Origin: Akkermansiaceae bacterium
GTDB taxonomy: Bacteria; Verrucomicrobiota; Verrucomicrobiia; Verrucomicrobiales; Akkermansiaceae
Assembly (NCBI GenBank): GCA_024233135.1
Contig: JACKPZ010000017.1
Location: forward strand, 1-64,000
Reading direction: 5' to 3'
DNA: 64,000 nt
Under the pieces are notes generated by a model, which saw nothing but the letters and a program-made list of their open reading frames with translations, made no database searches and was not told where the DNA came from. The first letter of the stretch is position 1; each line of letters begins with the position of its first letter. The position numbers and the translations under genes were made by a program. Positions 19,564 to 29,381 of this stretch are shown here, in pieces.

Positions 19564-19603
19564 GGAACGCGACCGGGCCGCCCCTCCGTCTCCCATTCCA
19601 TCC

Positions 19604-20368
19604 ATGGAAGCCGTCGATGACTTCACGAAGATCGAGTCGATCTTCGTCCGCCAGCGCAACGCGCTCGTGCTGCGTGGGAAATTCGCGCCGGTCTATACGG
19701 ACCATTACCTGCACCTGATGCAGCACGGCATCCGGCATCCGGAGGAGCTCGACCAGATGCTCAAGGACGCGCTGGCGATGCTGACCCTCCATCTGGTCGC
19801 CCGACCGTGGGCGGAAACCATCGCCTGGACGGTGAACCTCCGAGCGCCGCGGCTCAACCTGTTCGTCACCGGCGCATCGGTGCAGGAAACCGTGGTGGGC
19901 CGGATTTTCACCGACGACGTGCGCGAACCGGACCGCAATCTGTTCTATCAGCAGGTGACCAGCACCAACCAGGCCGAGCCCCGGACATCGACGCTCGAGG
20001 TGGACGGCAAGGATCCGGTGTTCTGGATCTCCCAGCTCTACGACCAGTCCGAACAACGCCCGGCCCGCGCGTTCCGCCTGCCGGACGAGGAGTTCGTGCT
20101 GGTGGCGGCCCAACCGGACTGCGACATGGAGTGGTTCGACGCGCTCGACGAGACCGCCGTTTCCACCCTCACGGAGACGGAGGAAACGAAGCTGCTGGAA
20201 ACCCGTAAGTTCCGCTTCTGCTGCGGCTGCACGCTGGAACGAATCCTCCCGGTGCTCGGCGGCTGGCGCGACCGCTTGGACGAGTTGTTCGACGGCGCGG
20301 ATTTCATCAGCATCCAGTGCCCGCGCTGCGGCGCGAGCTACGAGGTGACGCGGGGCATGATCGAGTGA
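19604..20368 (+). CDS. hslO: Hsp33-like redox-regulated chaperone
   Basis: 254 aa from ATG 19604, 40 bp after rpoD. The C terminus carries the Hsp33 zinc/redox switch: CxC at Cys207/Cys209 (FCCGCTLERILPVLGG) and CxxC at Cys239/Cys242 (QCPRCGASYEV), the family pattern. An extra Cys206 adjoins the first pair. The N-terminal two thirds are diverged from E. coli Hsp33 but have matching length and order (LTLHLVARPWAETIAWTVN, then a beta-rich part). Oxidation of the four Cys releases zinc and turns on holdase activity. The product is assigned from the zinc motif; a diverged paralogue with another role is possible. Confidence 0.75.
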   Translation: MEAVDDFTKIESIFVRQRNALVLRGKFAPVYTDHYLHLMQHGIRHPEELDQMLKDALAMLTLHLVARPWAETIAWTVNLRAPRLNLFVTGASVQETVVGRIFTDDVREPDRNLFYQQVTSTNQAEPRTSTLEVDGKDPVFWISQLYDQSEQRPARAFRLPDEEFVLVAAQPDCDMEWFDALDETAVSTLTETEETKLLETRKFRFCCGCTLERILPVLGGWRDRLDELFDGADFISIQCPRCGASYEVTRGMIE

Positions 20369-20458
20369 GGTGCGGCGCTGACGACGCCCCCGAAGTCGCT
20401 TGCCGTGCGGGCGCGAACCGAGGAACATCGCGAGGTGTGGAACTGGGAGAATGAGTCG

Positions 20459-22240
20459 ATGCTGCTGACCTTTCTGGTGCTGGCGGTGGTTTTCGTGGCG
20501 ATGGCGAAGGAATGGCTGTCGGCGGAGTTGTCGGCGCTGGCGGGCATGGCGGTCCTGCTGCTCACCGGAATCCTCAACGAGGACGATCTGAAACAAGTCT
20601 TCAGCAATACCGCGCCGCTGACCATCGGAGCGATGTTCATCCTCGGCGAGGCGTTGGTGCGGACGGGTGCGGTGGACTGGGTCGCGCATCGTTTCGGAAA
20701 ATGGTCGGGGAACTCGTATCTGCGGGCGCTCACGGTGATGGCGATCGTCGTGATGCCGCTTTCCGCATTTCTGAACAACACACCGGTGGTGGTGGTGTTT
20801 TTGCCGGTGCTGGTCGCCTATTGCCGGGAAACCGGCCGCAAACCGGGGAAATTCCTGCTGCCGCTTTCATTCCTGAGCATCCTCGGCGGAACGATCACGC
20901 TCATCGGCACATCGACAACCCTGTTGGTGGCGGGCGTGGCGGCGGACCACGGCCAACCGGCATTTGGAATTTTCGAAATCAGCAAGCTGGGAGTGATCTA
21001 CGCGGTGGTTGGATACTTGTATTTCCTTTTCGTGGGCAGGCACCTGCTACCGGACCGCGAGGCACCGACCTCGCTGCGCGCGCAGGAGGACAACCGGATG
21101 TTCTTCAGCGCGGTGGAGATCCGCGAGGGCTTCGAGTCCACTGGCAAGCGGGTGGTCGAGGTGCCTCAATTCCTGCATGGCAAGTCCTCGCTGGTGTATG
21201 AGGTGCTGCGTTTCGGCCGTGCGATCACCGACGTTCCGCTCGACGCGATCACCATCCACACCGGCGACGTCATCTGGTTGCGCGCCACCTCGAAACAACT
21301 CGCCGAGATCCGTGCCACCAAAGGCCTGAAAATGCATCACGAAACCGTCGCCCGTCCGGTGGACGACGAGACCGACCAACCGCGTGAGATCCACACCGTC
21401 GAGGCGATCATCGGTCGCCACAGCCGCCTGGTCGGCCGCACGGTCCGCGAGTCGAACATCCGCCGGCGCTACGGCGTGGTGGTGGCCGCCATCCACCGGC
21501 GCGGTGCGGAAATGACAACCGGCTATCAGGACATCCAGCTCGCCTTCGGCGACACCCTGCTGCTCGAAGGACCCGCCCACAGCCTCGCCCAGCTCCAGCG
21601 CGAGGAGGATTTCCTCAGTCTCAGCGAGCACGGTGTCTCCATCCCGCGCAAATCCCGCGTGCTGGTGGCATCCGGCATCCTGCTCGCTGTGGTTTTCTCC
21701 GCGGCCTTCAACCTGCTGCCGATCGCCAGCGCGGCTCTCATCGGAGCGGTGGCGGTGATCCTCACGCGCTGCCTCGACGCCCGCGACGCCTACAAGGCCG
21801 TCGAGTGGAACATCCTGTTCCTGATCTACGGCATGCTGGGGATCGGCCTGGCGATGGAAAAATCCGGCGGTGCCGAACTGCTCGCCGGCTGGGTGGTGGA
21901 CGCGATGCGGCAGTATGGCCCGGTGCCGATCCTCGCCGCCACCTACCTGCTCGCCTCGCTGCTCACCGAGATGGTCACCAACAACGCCGTCGCCATCCTT
22001 CTGACGCCCGTGGTCATCTCCATCGCCGCCTCGCTGGAGGTTGACCCGCGGCCGTTCATCGTGGCGGTCATGTTCGGCGCGAGCGCGAGTTTCATCACGC
22101 CCATCGGCTACCAGACGAACACGTATGTTTACGGCGCGGGCGGCTACCGGTTCATGGACTTCACCCGCGTCGGCGCGCCGCTCAACCTGATCCTGTGGGT
22201 GATCGCCACATTGTTGATCCCGGTGTTCTGGCCGCTGTGA
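20459..22240 (+). CDS. SLC13-family permease with two RCK_C domains
   Basis: 593 aa. The ATG at 20459 has GGGAG nine bases upstream (20445-20449), one of the few good ribosome sites here. N-terminal helices include the anion-transporter motif region PLSAFLNNTPVVVVFLPV and LGGTITLIGTSTTLLVAG; two TrkA-C (RCK_C) domains sit at about 215-400 (VVEVPQFLHGKSSLVYEV; IIGRHSRLVGRTVRESNIRR), and a second half of helices with TEMVTNNAVAILLTPV and FITPIGYQTNTYVYG closes the repeat. Such carriers move divalent anions (sulfate, dicarboxylates) with sodium; the substrate is not evident. RCK_C domains usually bind small regulatory ligands. Confidence 0.88.
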   Translation: MLLTFLVLAVVFVAMAKEWLSAELSALAGMAVLLLTGILNEDDLKQVFSNTAPLTIGAMFILGEALVRTGAVDWVAHRFGKWSGNSYLRALTVMAIVVMPLSAFLNNTPVVVVFLPVLVAYCRETGRKPGKFLLPLSFLSILGGTITLIGTSTTLLVAGVAADHGQPAFGIFEISKLGVIYAVVGYLYFLFVGRHLLPDREAPTSLRAQEDNRMFFSAVEIREGFESTGKRVVEVPQFLHGKSSLVYEVLRFGRAITDVPLDAITIHTGDVIWLRATSKQLAEIRATKGLKMHHETVARPVDDETDQPREIHTVEAIIGRHSRLVGRTVRESNIRRRYGVVVAAIHRRGAEMTTGYQDIQLAFGDTLLLEGPAHSLAQLQREEDFLSLSEHGVSIPRKSRVLVASGILLAVVFSAAFNLLPIASAALIGAVAVILTRCLDARDAYKAVEWNILFLIYGMLGIGLAMEKSGGAELLAGWVVDAMRQYGPVPILAATYLLASLLTEMVTNNAVAILLTPVVISIAASLEVDPRPFIVAVMFGASASFITPIGYQTNTYVYGAGGYRFMDFTRVGAPLNLILWVIATLLIPVFWPL

Positions 22241-22297
22241 GCGCCCCACCCTTCCCTTGCGCGTCCCCGTTTCCTCTGCTTTCCTCCGCGTCCCGCC

Positions 22298-23872
22298 ATG
22301 TTCTACCTCACCACCGCCATCGACTACACGAACGGCTCGCCGCACATCGGGCACGCCTATGAAAAAGTGCTCGCCGACGTGCTCGCCCGCTACCGCCGGC
22401 TGCGCGGCGACGAGGTGTTCTTTCTCACCGGCGTGGACCAGCACGGCCAGAAGGTCCAGCAGACCGCCGAGAAGGAGGGCGTGAACCCGGCGACCTTCGT
22501 GAAACGCACGACCAAGAAGTTCCTCAACCTGTGGGAGAAACTCGACGTGCGTTACGACGGCTGGGCGGAAACCATCGACGAGCGCCACAAGGCCTGCGTC
22601 CAGGCGATCCTCACCACCCTTCAGGAACAAGGGCAGCTCTACAAGAAGGCGCACTCGGGTCACTACTCGGTGCGGCAGGAGCAGTTTCTATCCGATCGCG
22701 ACCGCGACGAGTCCGGCAACTTCGGCCCCGAGTGGGGCGAGGTGATCGTCATCGAGGAGGAGAACTGGTATTTCAAGCTCAGCGAACACACCGCGTGGTT
22801 GAAGGAGTATCTCGAAACAACCTCCGACGCCGTGCTCCCCGCGTTCCGCAAGGCGGAGCTGGTCAACGCGCTCGAGCGCAACAGCGGCACCGACCTGTGC
22901 ATCTCCCGCCCGAAGGAGCGCCTGCGCTGGGGCATCGAGTTTCCCTTCGATCCGGACTTCGTCACCTACGTCTGGTTCGACGCGCTCATCAACTACATCA
23001 GCTTCGCCGGATACCGCGCGGCGGAGGGCTCCGAGCTCCCGGATTTCTCGAAACTCTGGACCGCCGACGAACGCCCGGTCCATATCATCGGCAAGGACAT
23101 CCTCGTTCCCGCCCACGGCATCTACTGGCTCTGCATGCTGCATGCGATGGGATTCAAAGATGAGGAAATGCCTCGCCTCCTCGTCCACGGATGGTGGAAC
23201 ATCAAGGGCGAGAAAATGAGCAAGTCGCTCGGCAACATCGTCGATCCGAACGAACTCGCGGACAAGTTCGGCGTCGAGGCGCTGCGCTACTACCTCGTGC
23301 GCGACATCACGACGGGCAAGGACTCGGACTTCGATCTCGAACGGCTCATCATGCTCTTCAACACCGAGCTCGCCAACGAACTCGGCAACCTCTGCAACCG
23401 CGCGCTCAACATGAGCCAGCGCTTCACCGATGGCGTGCTCACGCTCAGCGGCGCCACCACCGAGGATGATCTCACGCTGCAACAATCGCTCGCCGAATCG
23501 ACCGCCGAATACCGCGCGGCGATGGACGAGTTCGACGTGTCGCGCGCCTTGCAGGCGATCAGCCGCCACGTCGTGCACTGCAACGGCTACGCCGAGCGCA
23601 TGAAACCGTGGGAGTTGAAGAAGGATCCCGCGCAGGCCGACCGACTCGCCACGGTTCTCTATCACCTCGCCGAAAGCGTCGCGCATTGCTCCGTCCTGCT
23701 CTCGCCGGTGCTGCCGGAGGCCGCGGCGAAACTCGCCTCCCAACTCAACCGCCCGGACCTGCTCGACCTTCGCTTCGGCGACCTCTCATGGGGCCTGCTC
23801 GCCGACGGCCACGCAATCGGCAAGCCGAAGCCCGTGTTTCCGCGCATCGTAATCGAAGAATCCGCGGAGTGA
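22298..23872 (+). CDS. metG: methionyl-tRNA synthetase
   Basis: 524 aa. Class I aminoacyl-tRNA synthetase charging initiator and elongator tRNA-Met. The HIGH motif is at 16-19 (SPHIGHAYEK), KMSKS near 306-310 (IKGEKMSKSLGNIVDPNELA), with ALRYYLVRDI after it. It is the short type without a C-terminal tRNA-binding (OB) domain, similar to many non-proteobacterial MetRS. The ATG at 22298 follows a pyrimidine-rich leader (CCTCTGCTTTCCTCCGCG) and has no Shine-Dalgarno box. It is followed after 48 bp by the ThuA gene on the same strand. Confidence 0.96.
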   Translation: MFYLTTAIDYTNGSPHIGHAYEKVLADVLARYRRLRGDEVFFLTGVDQHGQKVQQTAEKEGVNPATFVKRTTKKFLNLWEKLDVRYDGWAETIDERHKACVQAILTTLQEQGQLYKKAHSGHYSVRQEQFLSDRDRDESGNFGPEWGEVIVIEEENWYFKLSEHTAWLKEYLETTSDAVLPAFRKAELVNALERNSGTDLCISRPKERLRWGIEFPFDPDFVTYVWFDALINYISFAGYRAAEGSELPDFSKLWTADERPVHIIGKDILVPAHGIYWLCMLHAMGFKDEEMPRLLVHGWWNIKGEKMSKSLGNIVDPNELADKFGVEALRYYLVRDITTGKDSDFDLERLIMLFNTELANELGNLCNRALNMSQRFTDGVLTLSGATTEDDLTLQQSLAESTAEYRAAMDEFDVSRALQAISRHVVHCNGYAERMKPWELKKDPAQADRLATVLYHLAESVAHCSVLLSPVLPEAAAKLASQLNRPDLLDLRFGDLSWGLLADGHAIGKPKPVFPRIVIEESAE

Positions 23873-23920
23873 GTGACGGCTGAAAGAGACGCCGGCGCGC
23901 CACGGTAACGAGCGCGTTCC

Positions 23921-24907
23921 ATGCGCTTCGTGATTCTCAGCTCGTTCCTCGCCCTGTTTTCCAGCTCCCGGCTGCCCGCCGGCGAACCGTTGCGCTTCGA
24001 AGGAGGCGACGGCCCCGGCAAGGGGAAACACATCGTCCTCATCGCCGGCGACGAGGAATACCGAAGCGAGGAAAGCATGCCGATGCTCGCCCGGATTCTG
24101 GCCGAGCGTCATGGCTTCGATTGCAGCGTGCTGTTTTCCCTCGCCAAGGACGGGGCGATCGCCCCGAACAACGGGACCAGTCTGAGCGCTCCGCAGGCGC
24201 TCGACTCGGCGGACGCGGTGGTCATGCTCATCCGCTTCCGCAAGTGGCCGGATGACGCGATGGCCGCCTTCGACCGCGCGATGAAACGCGGCGTGCCGGT
24301 GGTCGCACTGCGCACCAGCACCCATGCGTTCCAGCTCCCGAAGGACTCCGCGTTCGCATCCTACAATCAGTTTGGAAAAGAGATCCTCGGCGAAAAGTGG
24401 GTGAGCCACTGGGGAAAACACAAACACGAGGCCACCCGCGGCGTGATTGAAGAGAAACATGCGGATCATCCCGTGCTGCGCGGCGTTTCCGACATCTTCG
24501 GCGACTCGGATGTCTATGAAGCAGCGCCACCCGAGGACGCGTCGATCCTGCTGCGCGGCCGCGTGCTCGCCGGGATGGAACCGGATTCCCCTCCCGCATC
24601 GTATTCGAAGAAACGCGCCGACGGCACGATTCAGGACGTGAACGACCCGATGATGCCGATCGCCTGGACGCGCGAGAACCGACAGGGCTCCGAACGCCCG
24701 CGCAAGGTGCTTTGCACGACGATGGGCGCCGCCACCGATCTGGAGAACGAAGACCTCCGGCGCCTGGTGGTGAACGGTGTGTTCTGGGCGCTCGAACTAG
24801 ACGTCCCCGCGAAAGCCGCGGTGGCTCCCGTGGGTCCGTTCCTCGCACTGCCCTACGGGTTCAACACCTTCCGCAAGAATATCCGCCCCGAAGAACACAC
24901 GAAATGA
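23921..24907 (+). CDS. ThuA-domain secreted protein
   Basis: 328 aa with an N-terminal signal (RFVILSSFLALFSSSRLPAG). The ThuA fold (class I glutamine amidotransferase-like) shows IVLIAGDEEYRSEESMPMLA, DADAVVMLIRFRKWPDD-like strands near residue 95, and VALRTSTHAFQLP around 130, but the Cys-His-Glu triad of true amidotransferases is not evident. The gene overlaps the giant CxxCH protein by ATGA, so both are made together. In planctomycetes and Verrucomicrobia this pair recurs and is linked to carbohydrate breakdown; the exact reaction is unknown. Confidence 0.85.
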   Translation: MRFVILSSFLALFSSSRLPAGEPLRFEGGDGPGKGKHIVLIAGDEEYRSEESMPMLARILAERHGFDCSVLFSLAKDGAIAPNNGTSLSAPQALDSADAVVMLIRFRKWPDDAMAAFDRAMKRGVPVVALRTSTHAFQLPKDSAFASYNQFGKEILGEKWVSHWGKHKHEATRGVIEEKHADHPVLRGVSDIFGDSDVYEAAPPEDASILLRGRVLAGMEPDSPPASYSKKRADGTIQDVNDPMMPIAWTRENRQGSERPRKVLCTTMGAATDLENEDLRRLVVNGVFWALELDVPAKAAVAPVGPFLALPYGFNTFRKNIRPEEHTK

Positions 24908-27900
24908 AACTGCGATCGCTGCCGCTGCTGGTGGCACTCGGATCGTCCGTCGCTCCGCTCGTCGCGTCCCCCGCCCTGCCCGCACCCGCGCCATCGTCGC
25001 GGATCGTGCTGGTCGGCGGCGGACTCGGCGAACGGATCCAGCACGACGGACAATTCGAGACCCAGCTCCACCTGCGCTATCCCGAACGAAACCTGATCGT
25101 CCGGAACCTCTGCCAACCCGGCGACACCGCGTCCTACCGGCCGCGCGCCTCGCGAGGGAATCCATGGGCGTTTCCCGGCGCCGAGAAGCTCCGACCGGAA
25201 CTGCGCCACCACCGCGGCGACGGTGTGGAGCCGTCGATGGACGAATGGATCACTCTGTGCCGGCCGGACATCGTCATAGGACTCTTCGGTTACAACGAGT
25301 CCTTCGATGGACCCGCCGGCCTCGAGTCCTTCCGCAAGGAACTCGATGCATGGATACGGCACACCAAGGCCACGAAATACGGTTGCAACACCCCGCCCGC
25401 CGTCGCGCTGGTCTCGCCGCTGCATTTCGAGCCGGACCCATCGATCCCGGGATTTCCGGACGGCAAAACGGAGAACGAGAACCTCGCCGCCTATTCCAAG
25501 GTGATGGGCGAGGTGGCGGAGGCGAACGATGCCGGCTTCGTCGATCTCTTTGCGATCTCGCGAGATGCGGGTCGAAAACTCACGGCAAACGGCTTTCTTC
25601 CGGATGAGGATGGATTCCGATATCTCACGCCGAAGCTGTTGGACGCCATGTTCGGCGCATCGCCGCTCGTTTCGAAGACCGATGCGGAGAAACTGCGCTC
25701 CCTCGTCATCGACAAGGGACGTCAGTGGCGCGACGACTACCGGACACCCAACGGCGTGCATGTTCATGGCCGACGCCGCAAACCGTTCGGGACCGTCAAC
25801 TACCCGAAGGAAATTGAAAAGTTGCGCGAGCTCGCCACCAACCGAGACAACGGAATCCACGCGCTGGCGCGAGGCGAGGCATTCGATCTCGCCGCGGCCG
25901 ATGCGAAGACCGTCCCACTGCCTGCGGTGGAAACGAACTTCAACCGGGCGGTGCACTATCTCACGGAGGACGTTACCGGAAAGCAGGTCCGCGCGATGGA
26001 CGGCTTCGAGATTGAATTGTTCGCCACCGAGGAGCGTTTCCCTGACCTCCGAAATCCGGTGCAGATGACCTTCGACAACCGCGGACGTCTTTGGGTGTCG
26101 GTGATGCCGAGTTATCCTCATCCGCTTCCGGGGACGAGACCGGACGACAAGATCCTCATCTTCGAGGACCGCGATGGTGACCAGAAGGCGGACCATCAGA
26201 TCGTCTTCGCCGACGGCCTGTGCATGCCCACCGGTTTCGAGATCCAGCCGGATGGTGTCTATGTTTCCGAACCGCATAACCTTCTCAAGCTCGTCGACAC
26301 CGATGGCGACGACCGCGCGGATGTCCGGGAGACCGTGTTGTCCGGATTCGATCCACATGACACCCACCACATGATCGGCGCGTTTCAGACGGATCCGTCG
26401 GGCGCGATCTATCTGTTGGAAGGCGTCTTCCTCCACTCCCAGGTCGAAACCGCCTACGGCCCTCGGCGCGACACCGGTTCCGGCGTCTGGCGCTACGAGC
26501 CAGCGACGCGGAGGCTCGAACGTTTCGGCCGTGTCGACTATGCGAATCCATGGGGCCTTGTGTTTGACGATTGGGGCCAGGGCTTCCTCGCCGACGCATC
26601 GAGCGGCGAGAACTGGTGGCAGCTCCCTCTCTCGGTGAACGTTCCGTTCGGCAGGCGTGTGGAGAAAACCGGAACCTTCGTCCCGAAACGGGCGCGTCCG
26701 ACTTCCGGATCGGCCATCGTTTCGTCGCGGCATTTCCCGGATGACATGCAGGGCGGCTACCTGGTCAACAATGTCATCGGATTTCTCGGCACGAGTCTCG
26801 CGAGGATGCAAGACGACGGCTCGGGTTTCCGCGGCGAGATCAGCGGCGACCTCGTCACCTCGAAGGATCCGAACTTCCGCCCCTGCGATCTCGAATTCGC
26901 ACCCGACGGTTCGCTCTATCTGCTCGATTGGCACAACCCGCTCATCGGCCACATGCAGCACTCGGCGCGCGACCCGAAGCGCGATCACGATCACGGCCGG
27001 ATCTATCGGATCACCTGCAAGGACCGGCCGCTGGTGAAACCGGTGAAGATCGCCGGTGCCCCGGTGGCCGATCTGGTAAAGGCCTTGGAGGAGCCCGAAA
27101 TCCGCACCCGCGACCGCGTCCGGCGCGAACTCCGAGGCCGACCGGCGGACGAGGTGATGGAAGCGCTGCGCACATGGGTGACCGGTCTCGATCCGGAAAC
27201 GCCGCGTTACGAACATCACCTTTGCGAAGCGATGTGGACCTCGTGGGGCATGCAACGGCCCGAGCCGGCATGGATCGACGCATGCCTTCGTGCGAGGACT
27301 TCCGAAGCGCGGGCCGCGGCGGTGGATGTGATCCGTTTCGCATGGCGCTCGCTCCCGGACCACGCGCGGATGCTGAGCGAGGCAGCCGCGGACGAACACC
27401 CGCGCGTTCGCCTCGCCGCCATGGTCGCAGCCTCGTGGCTCGACAACGCGGACGGTGCGGCCGTCGCGTCGGTCGCACTCGAACATCCCGTCGACCGCTG
27501 GATGGTCCGCAGCTACGAAGCCGCGCTCGGCACCCTGCGCGACGATTTGGCGGCACTCGAGAAACAACCGGGTTTCGATGCCGCCTCGCATCCCGCGACC
27601 CGCGCGTTTCTCGATGGCAGGCTCCGGCTTTCGAAGAAACCGAAGCGGAAAAAGGAAGCCAGTCCGCAATTGTCCGGCGAGGATCTCGCGCTCTATCAAC
27701 TCGGTGCCAAGGTCTATCGACGCGATGTCCATTGCGCCACCTGCCACCAACCGGATGGCAACGGTGACATGATCTATCCGCCTCTGGCCGGCAGCGAGTG
27801 GGTCACCGGCGACGAAACCCGGCTGGTGAAACTCGTTCTCAAGGGCCTGTGGGGACCGATCGAGGTGAAAGGCAAGGCCTACCGCCCCGACGGAGGTCTG

Positions 27901-28110
27901 CCACCGATGATCGCCTTCGAGCACATGCTCGACGACAAGGACACCGCCGCGGTCCTCACCTACATCCGCAACACGTTCGGCAACAACGCGCCACCCGTAC
28001 GCCCCGAAACAGTGCGGAAAATCCGTGCCGAGATCGCGGACAAGAAGGACTTTTACACGCCGGATGACCTTCTTCAGCAGCACCCGTTCCCGAAGACGAA
28101 GGGAAACTGA
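24904..28110 (+). CDS. PVC-type heme-binding CxxCH protein with N-terminal SGNH-like domain
   Basis: 1068 aa, exported (signal about 1-25, LPLLVALGSSVAPLVASP). Parts in order: an SGNH/GDSL-like domain (30-300; IVLVGGGLGERIQHD, DIVIGLFGYNESF), a PVC-type membrane-bound-dehydrogenase beta-propeller (about 355-700; GFEIELFATEERFPDLRNP, GRLWVSVMPSYPHPLPGTRP, LYLLDWHNPLIGHM), a HEAT-like helical stretch (about 720-900), and a C-terminal cytochrome c domain with CATCH at HCATCHQPDGNG. Role: presumed periplasmic oxidation of a sugar-like substrate with electrons going to the heme. Translationally coupled to the ThuA gene. Substrate unknown; the domain borders are estimates. Confidence 0.87.
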   Translation: MKLRSLPLLVALGSSVAPLVASPALPAPAPSSRIVLVGGGLGERIQHDGQFETQLHLRYPERNLIVRNLCQPGDTASYRPRASRGNPWAFPGAEKLRPELRHHRGDGVEPSMDEWITLCRPDIVIGLFGYNESFDGPAGLESFRKELDAWIRHTKATKYGCNTPPAVALVSPLHFEPDPSIPGFPDGKTENENLAAYSKVMGEVAEANDAGFVDLFAISRDAGRKLTANGFLPDEDGFRYLTPKLLDAMFGASPLVSKTDAEKLRSLVIDKGRQWRDDYRTPNGVHVHGRRRKPFGTVNYPKEIEKLRELATNRDNGIHALARGEAFDLAAADAKTVPLPAVETNFNRAVHYLTEDVTGKQVRAMDGFEIELFATEERFPDLRNPVQMTFDNRGRLWVSVMPSYPHPLPGTRPDDKILIFEDRDGDQKADHQIVFADGLCMPTGFEIQPDGVYVSEPHNLLKLVDTDGDDRADVRETVLSGFDPHDTHHMIGAFQTDPSGAIYLLEGVFLHSQVETAYGPRRDTGSGVWRYEPATRRLERFGRVDYANPWGLVFDDWGQGFLADASSGENWWQLPLSVNVPFGRRVEKTGTFVPKRARPTSGSAIVSSRHFPDDMQGGYLVNNVIGFLGTSLARMQDDGSGFRGEISGDLVTSKDPNFRPCDLEFAPDGSLYLLDWHNPLIGHMQHSARDPKRDHDHGRIYRITCKDRPLVKPVKIAGAPVADLVKALEEPEIRTRDRVRRELRGRPADEVMEALRTWVTGLDPETPRYEHHLCEAMWTSWGMQRPEPAWIDACLRARTSEARAAAVDVIRFAWRSLPDHARMLSEAAADEHPRVRLAAMVAASWLDNADGAAVASVALEHPVDRWMVRSYEAALGTLRDDLAALEKQPGFDAASHPATRAFLDGRLRLSKKPKRKKEASPQLSGEDLALYQLGAKVYRRDVHCATCHQPDGNGDMIYPPLAGSEWVTGDETRLVKLVLKGLWGPIEVKGKAYRPDGGLPPMIAFEHMLDDKDTAAVLTYIRNTFGNNAPPVRPETVRKIRAEIADKKDFYTPDDLLQQHPFPKTKGN

Positions 28111-28245
28111 ACGGGCAGGCGACCGTGCGCACCAACCACCGGCGGATCCGGACGTCGCCCGGTCGTTGCGTCCGTTCGGGGCTTGGGAGTTTGATCGACC
28201 AACCCGATCGGGGCCCATGACACGGAAGGAAGGATCCGTTGTCCC

Positions 28246-29262
28246 TCACCGCTCCAGCCACCGCAGTTTCGCCGGGCTGCTGCGCGGATTCGCCCGGCGT
28301 TCCTCCGGCCCTGCGGTGACGACGCGGTCGCTCATCGCCGCGCAGGCTCCATTCCGCACGAACGCTTGGAACGCCTTTTTCACCCGACGGTCCTCACCGG
28401 AGTGGAAGGTGAGGATCGCCGCGCGGCCGCCCGGTTTCAGCACCGCCGGGAGAACCCGCAAAAACATATCAAGAGCCGTAAATTCTTCATTCACCTCGAT
28501 GCGCAGCGCCTGGAACACCCGGCGCATGGCCATCTCCGCATCTGCCTCGCCCGCGGCGTCACACACCGCCTCCGCCAGGTCCAGCGTGCGGGCGAATCTC
28601 CGGCCCGCCAGCGCCTCCGCGAGTTTCTCGGCCCGAGGCTCGTCCGCGTTCTCCACCAGCGCCGCCGCCAGTTTCTCCGGAGTGGTGCGCGCCAGCCATT
28701 CCGCCGCGGACAGACCGCGATCCGGATTCATCCGCATGTCGAGCGGACCATCGAGTTTGAAACTGAACCCCCGCGCCGGATCGTCGAACTGCATGGAGGA
28801 ACACCCGAGATCCGCGAACACGAAATCGACCGATTCGATCCCCCGCTCCGCCAGGGCTTTCGCGATGCCCGCGTAGTTGCTGCGAACCGCCTCGAACGAC
28901 TCCGGGCCATATCCCGCGGAGTGCAAACGCGCCTCGGTCTTCGGCAGTTCGATCGGGTCCTGATCCAGACCGATGAGTTTTCCGCCGGGCGCGATCCGTC
29001 CGAGGATCCGCTCCGCGTGACCGCCGAATCCCAACGTCGCGTCCACCCCGATCATTCCGGGAACGAGCCGCAACGCGACGAGACACTCGTCGACGAGGAT
29101 CGGAACGTGTGAACCCGCCGGGGTTTTTCCCGACGCGATCACCTTCGCCACCGTCTCCGCATAGCGCGCCGGATCCCGCTCCTTGTATTTCTCCTCGAAA
29201 CGCCGCGGATGCGTGCCCTGGTAACGCTTGCGGCGCGGTGGTCTCGGAGTCTCATCTTCCAT
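28246..29262 (-). CDS. rsmH: 16S rRNA m4C1402 methyltransferase
   Basis: 338 aa from ATG 29262. SAM-dependent methyltransferase modifying C1402 in the ribosomal P site. Motifs: GVDATLGFGGHAERIL, LIGLDQDPIE, FADLGCSSMQFDDPARGFSF and AAILTFHSGEDRRVKKAF, in the normal order. The start is set there because it is followed by a basic leader and then the family's conserved PILVDECL segment; 41 further open codons upstream look non-coding. In most bacteria rsmH heads the division/cell-wall cluster with ftsL; here no ftsL or mraZ neighbour exists. Confidence 0.93.
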   Translation of the reverse strand: MEDETPRPPRRKRYQGTHPRRFEEKYKERDPARYAETVAKVIASGKTPAGSHVPILVDECLVALRLVPGMIGVDATLGFGGHAERILGRIAPGGKLIGLDQDPIELPKTEARLHSAGYGPESFEAVRSNYAGIAKALAERGIESVDFVFADLGCSSMQFDDPARGFSFKLDGPLDMRMNPDRGLSAAEWLARTTPEKLAAALVENADEPRAEKLAEALAGRRFARTLDLAEAVCDAAGEADAEMAMRRVFQALRIEVNEEFTALDMFLRVLPAVLKPGGRAAILTFHSGEDRRVKKAFQAFVRNGACAAMSDRVVTAGPEERRANPRSSPAKLRWLER

Positions 29263-29381
29263 GCCGGAAATGTGAACCGGGGCGGCACCCGTGTCGATGC
29301 ATGGATCGAGCGCGGTGGGAGGGCGGGACCGCTTTCCGCGGGGCGGATCAGGAATCGCGCCCACCGGCGCGGCAACGTGTT

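Noticed and set aside
24853..28218. 1121-codon open frame antisense to the CxxCH protein
   Set aside because: Same reason; the plus strand has signal peptide, propeller and heme motifs, the antisense has none.
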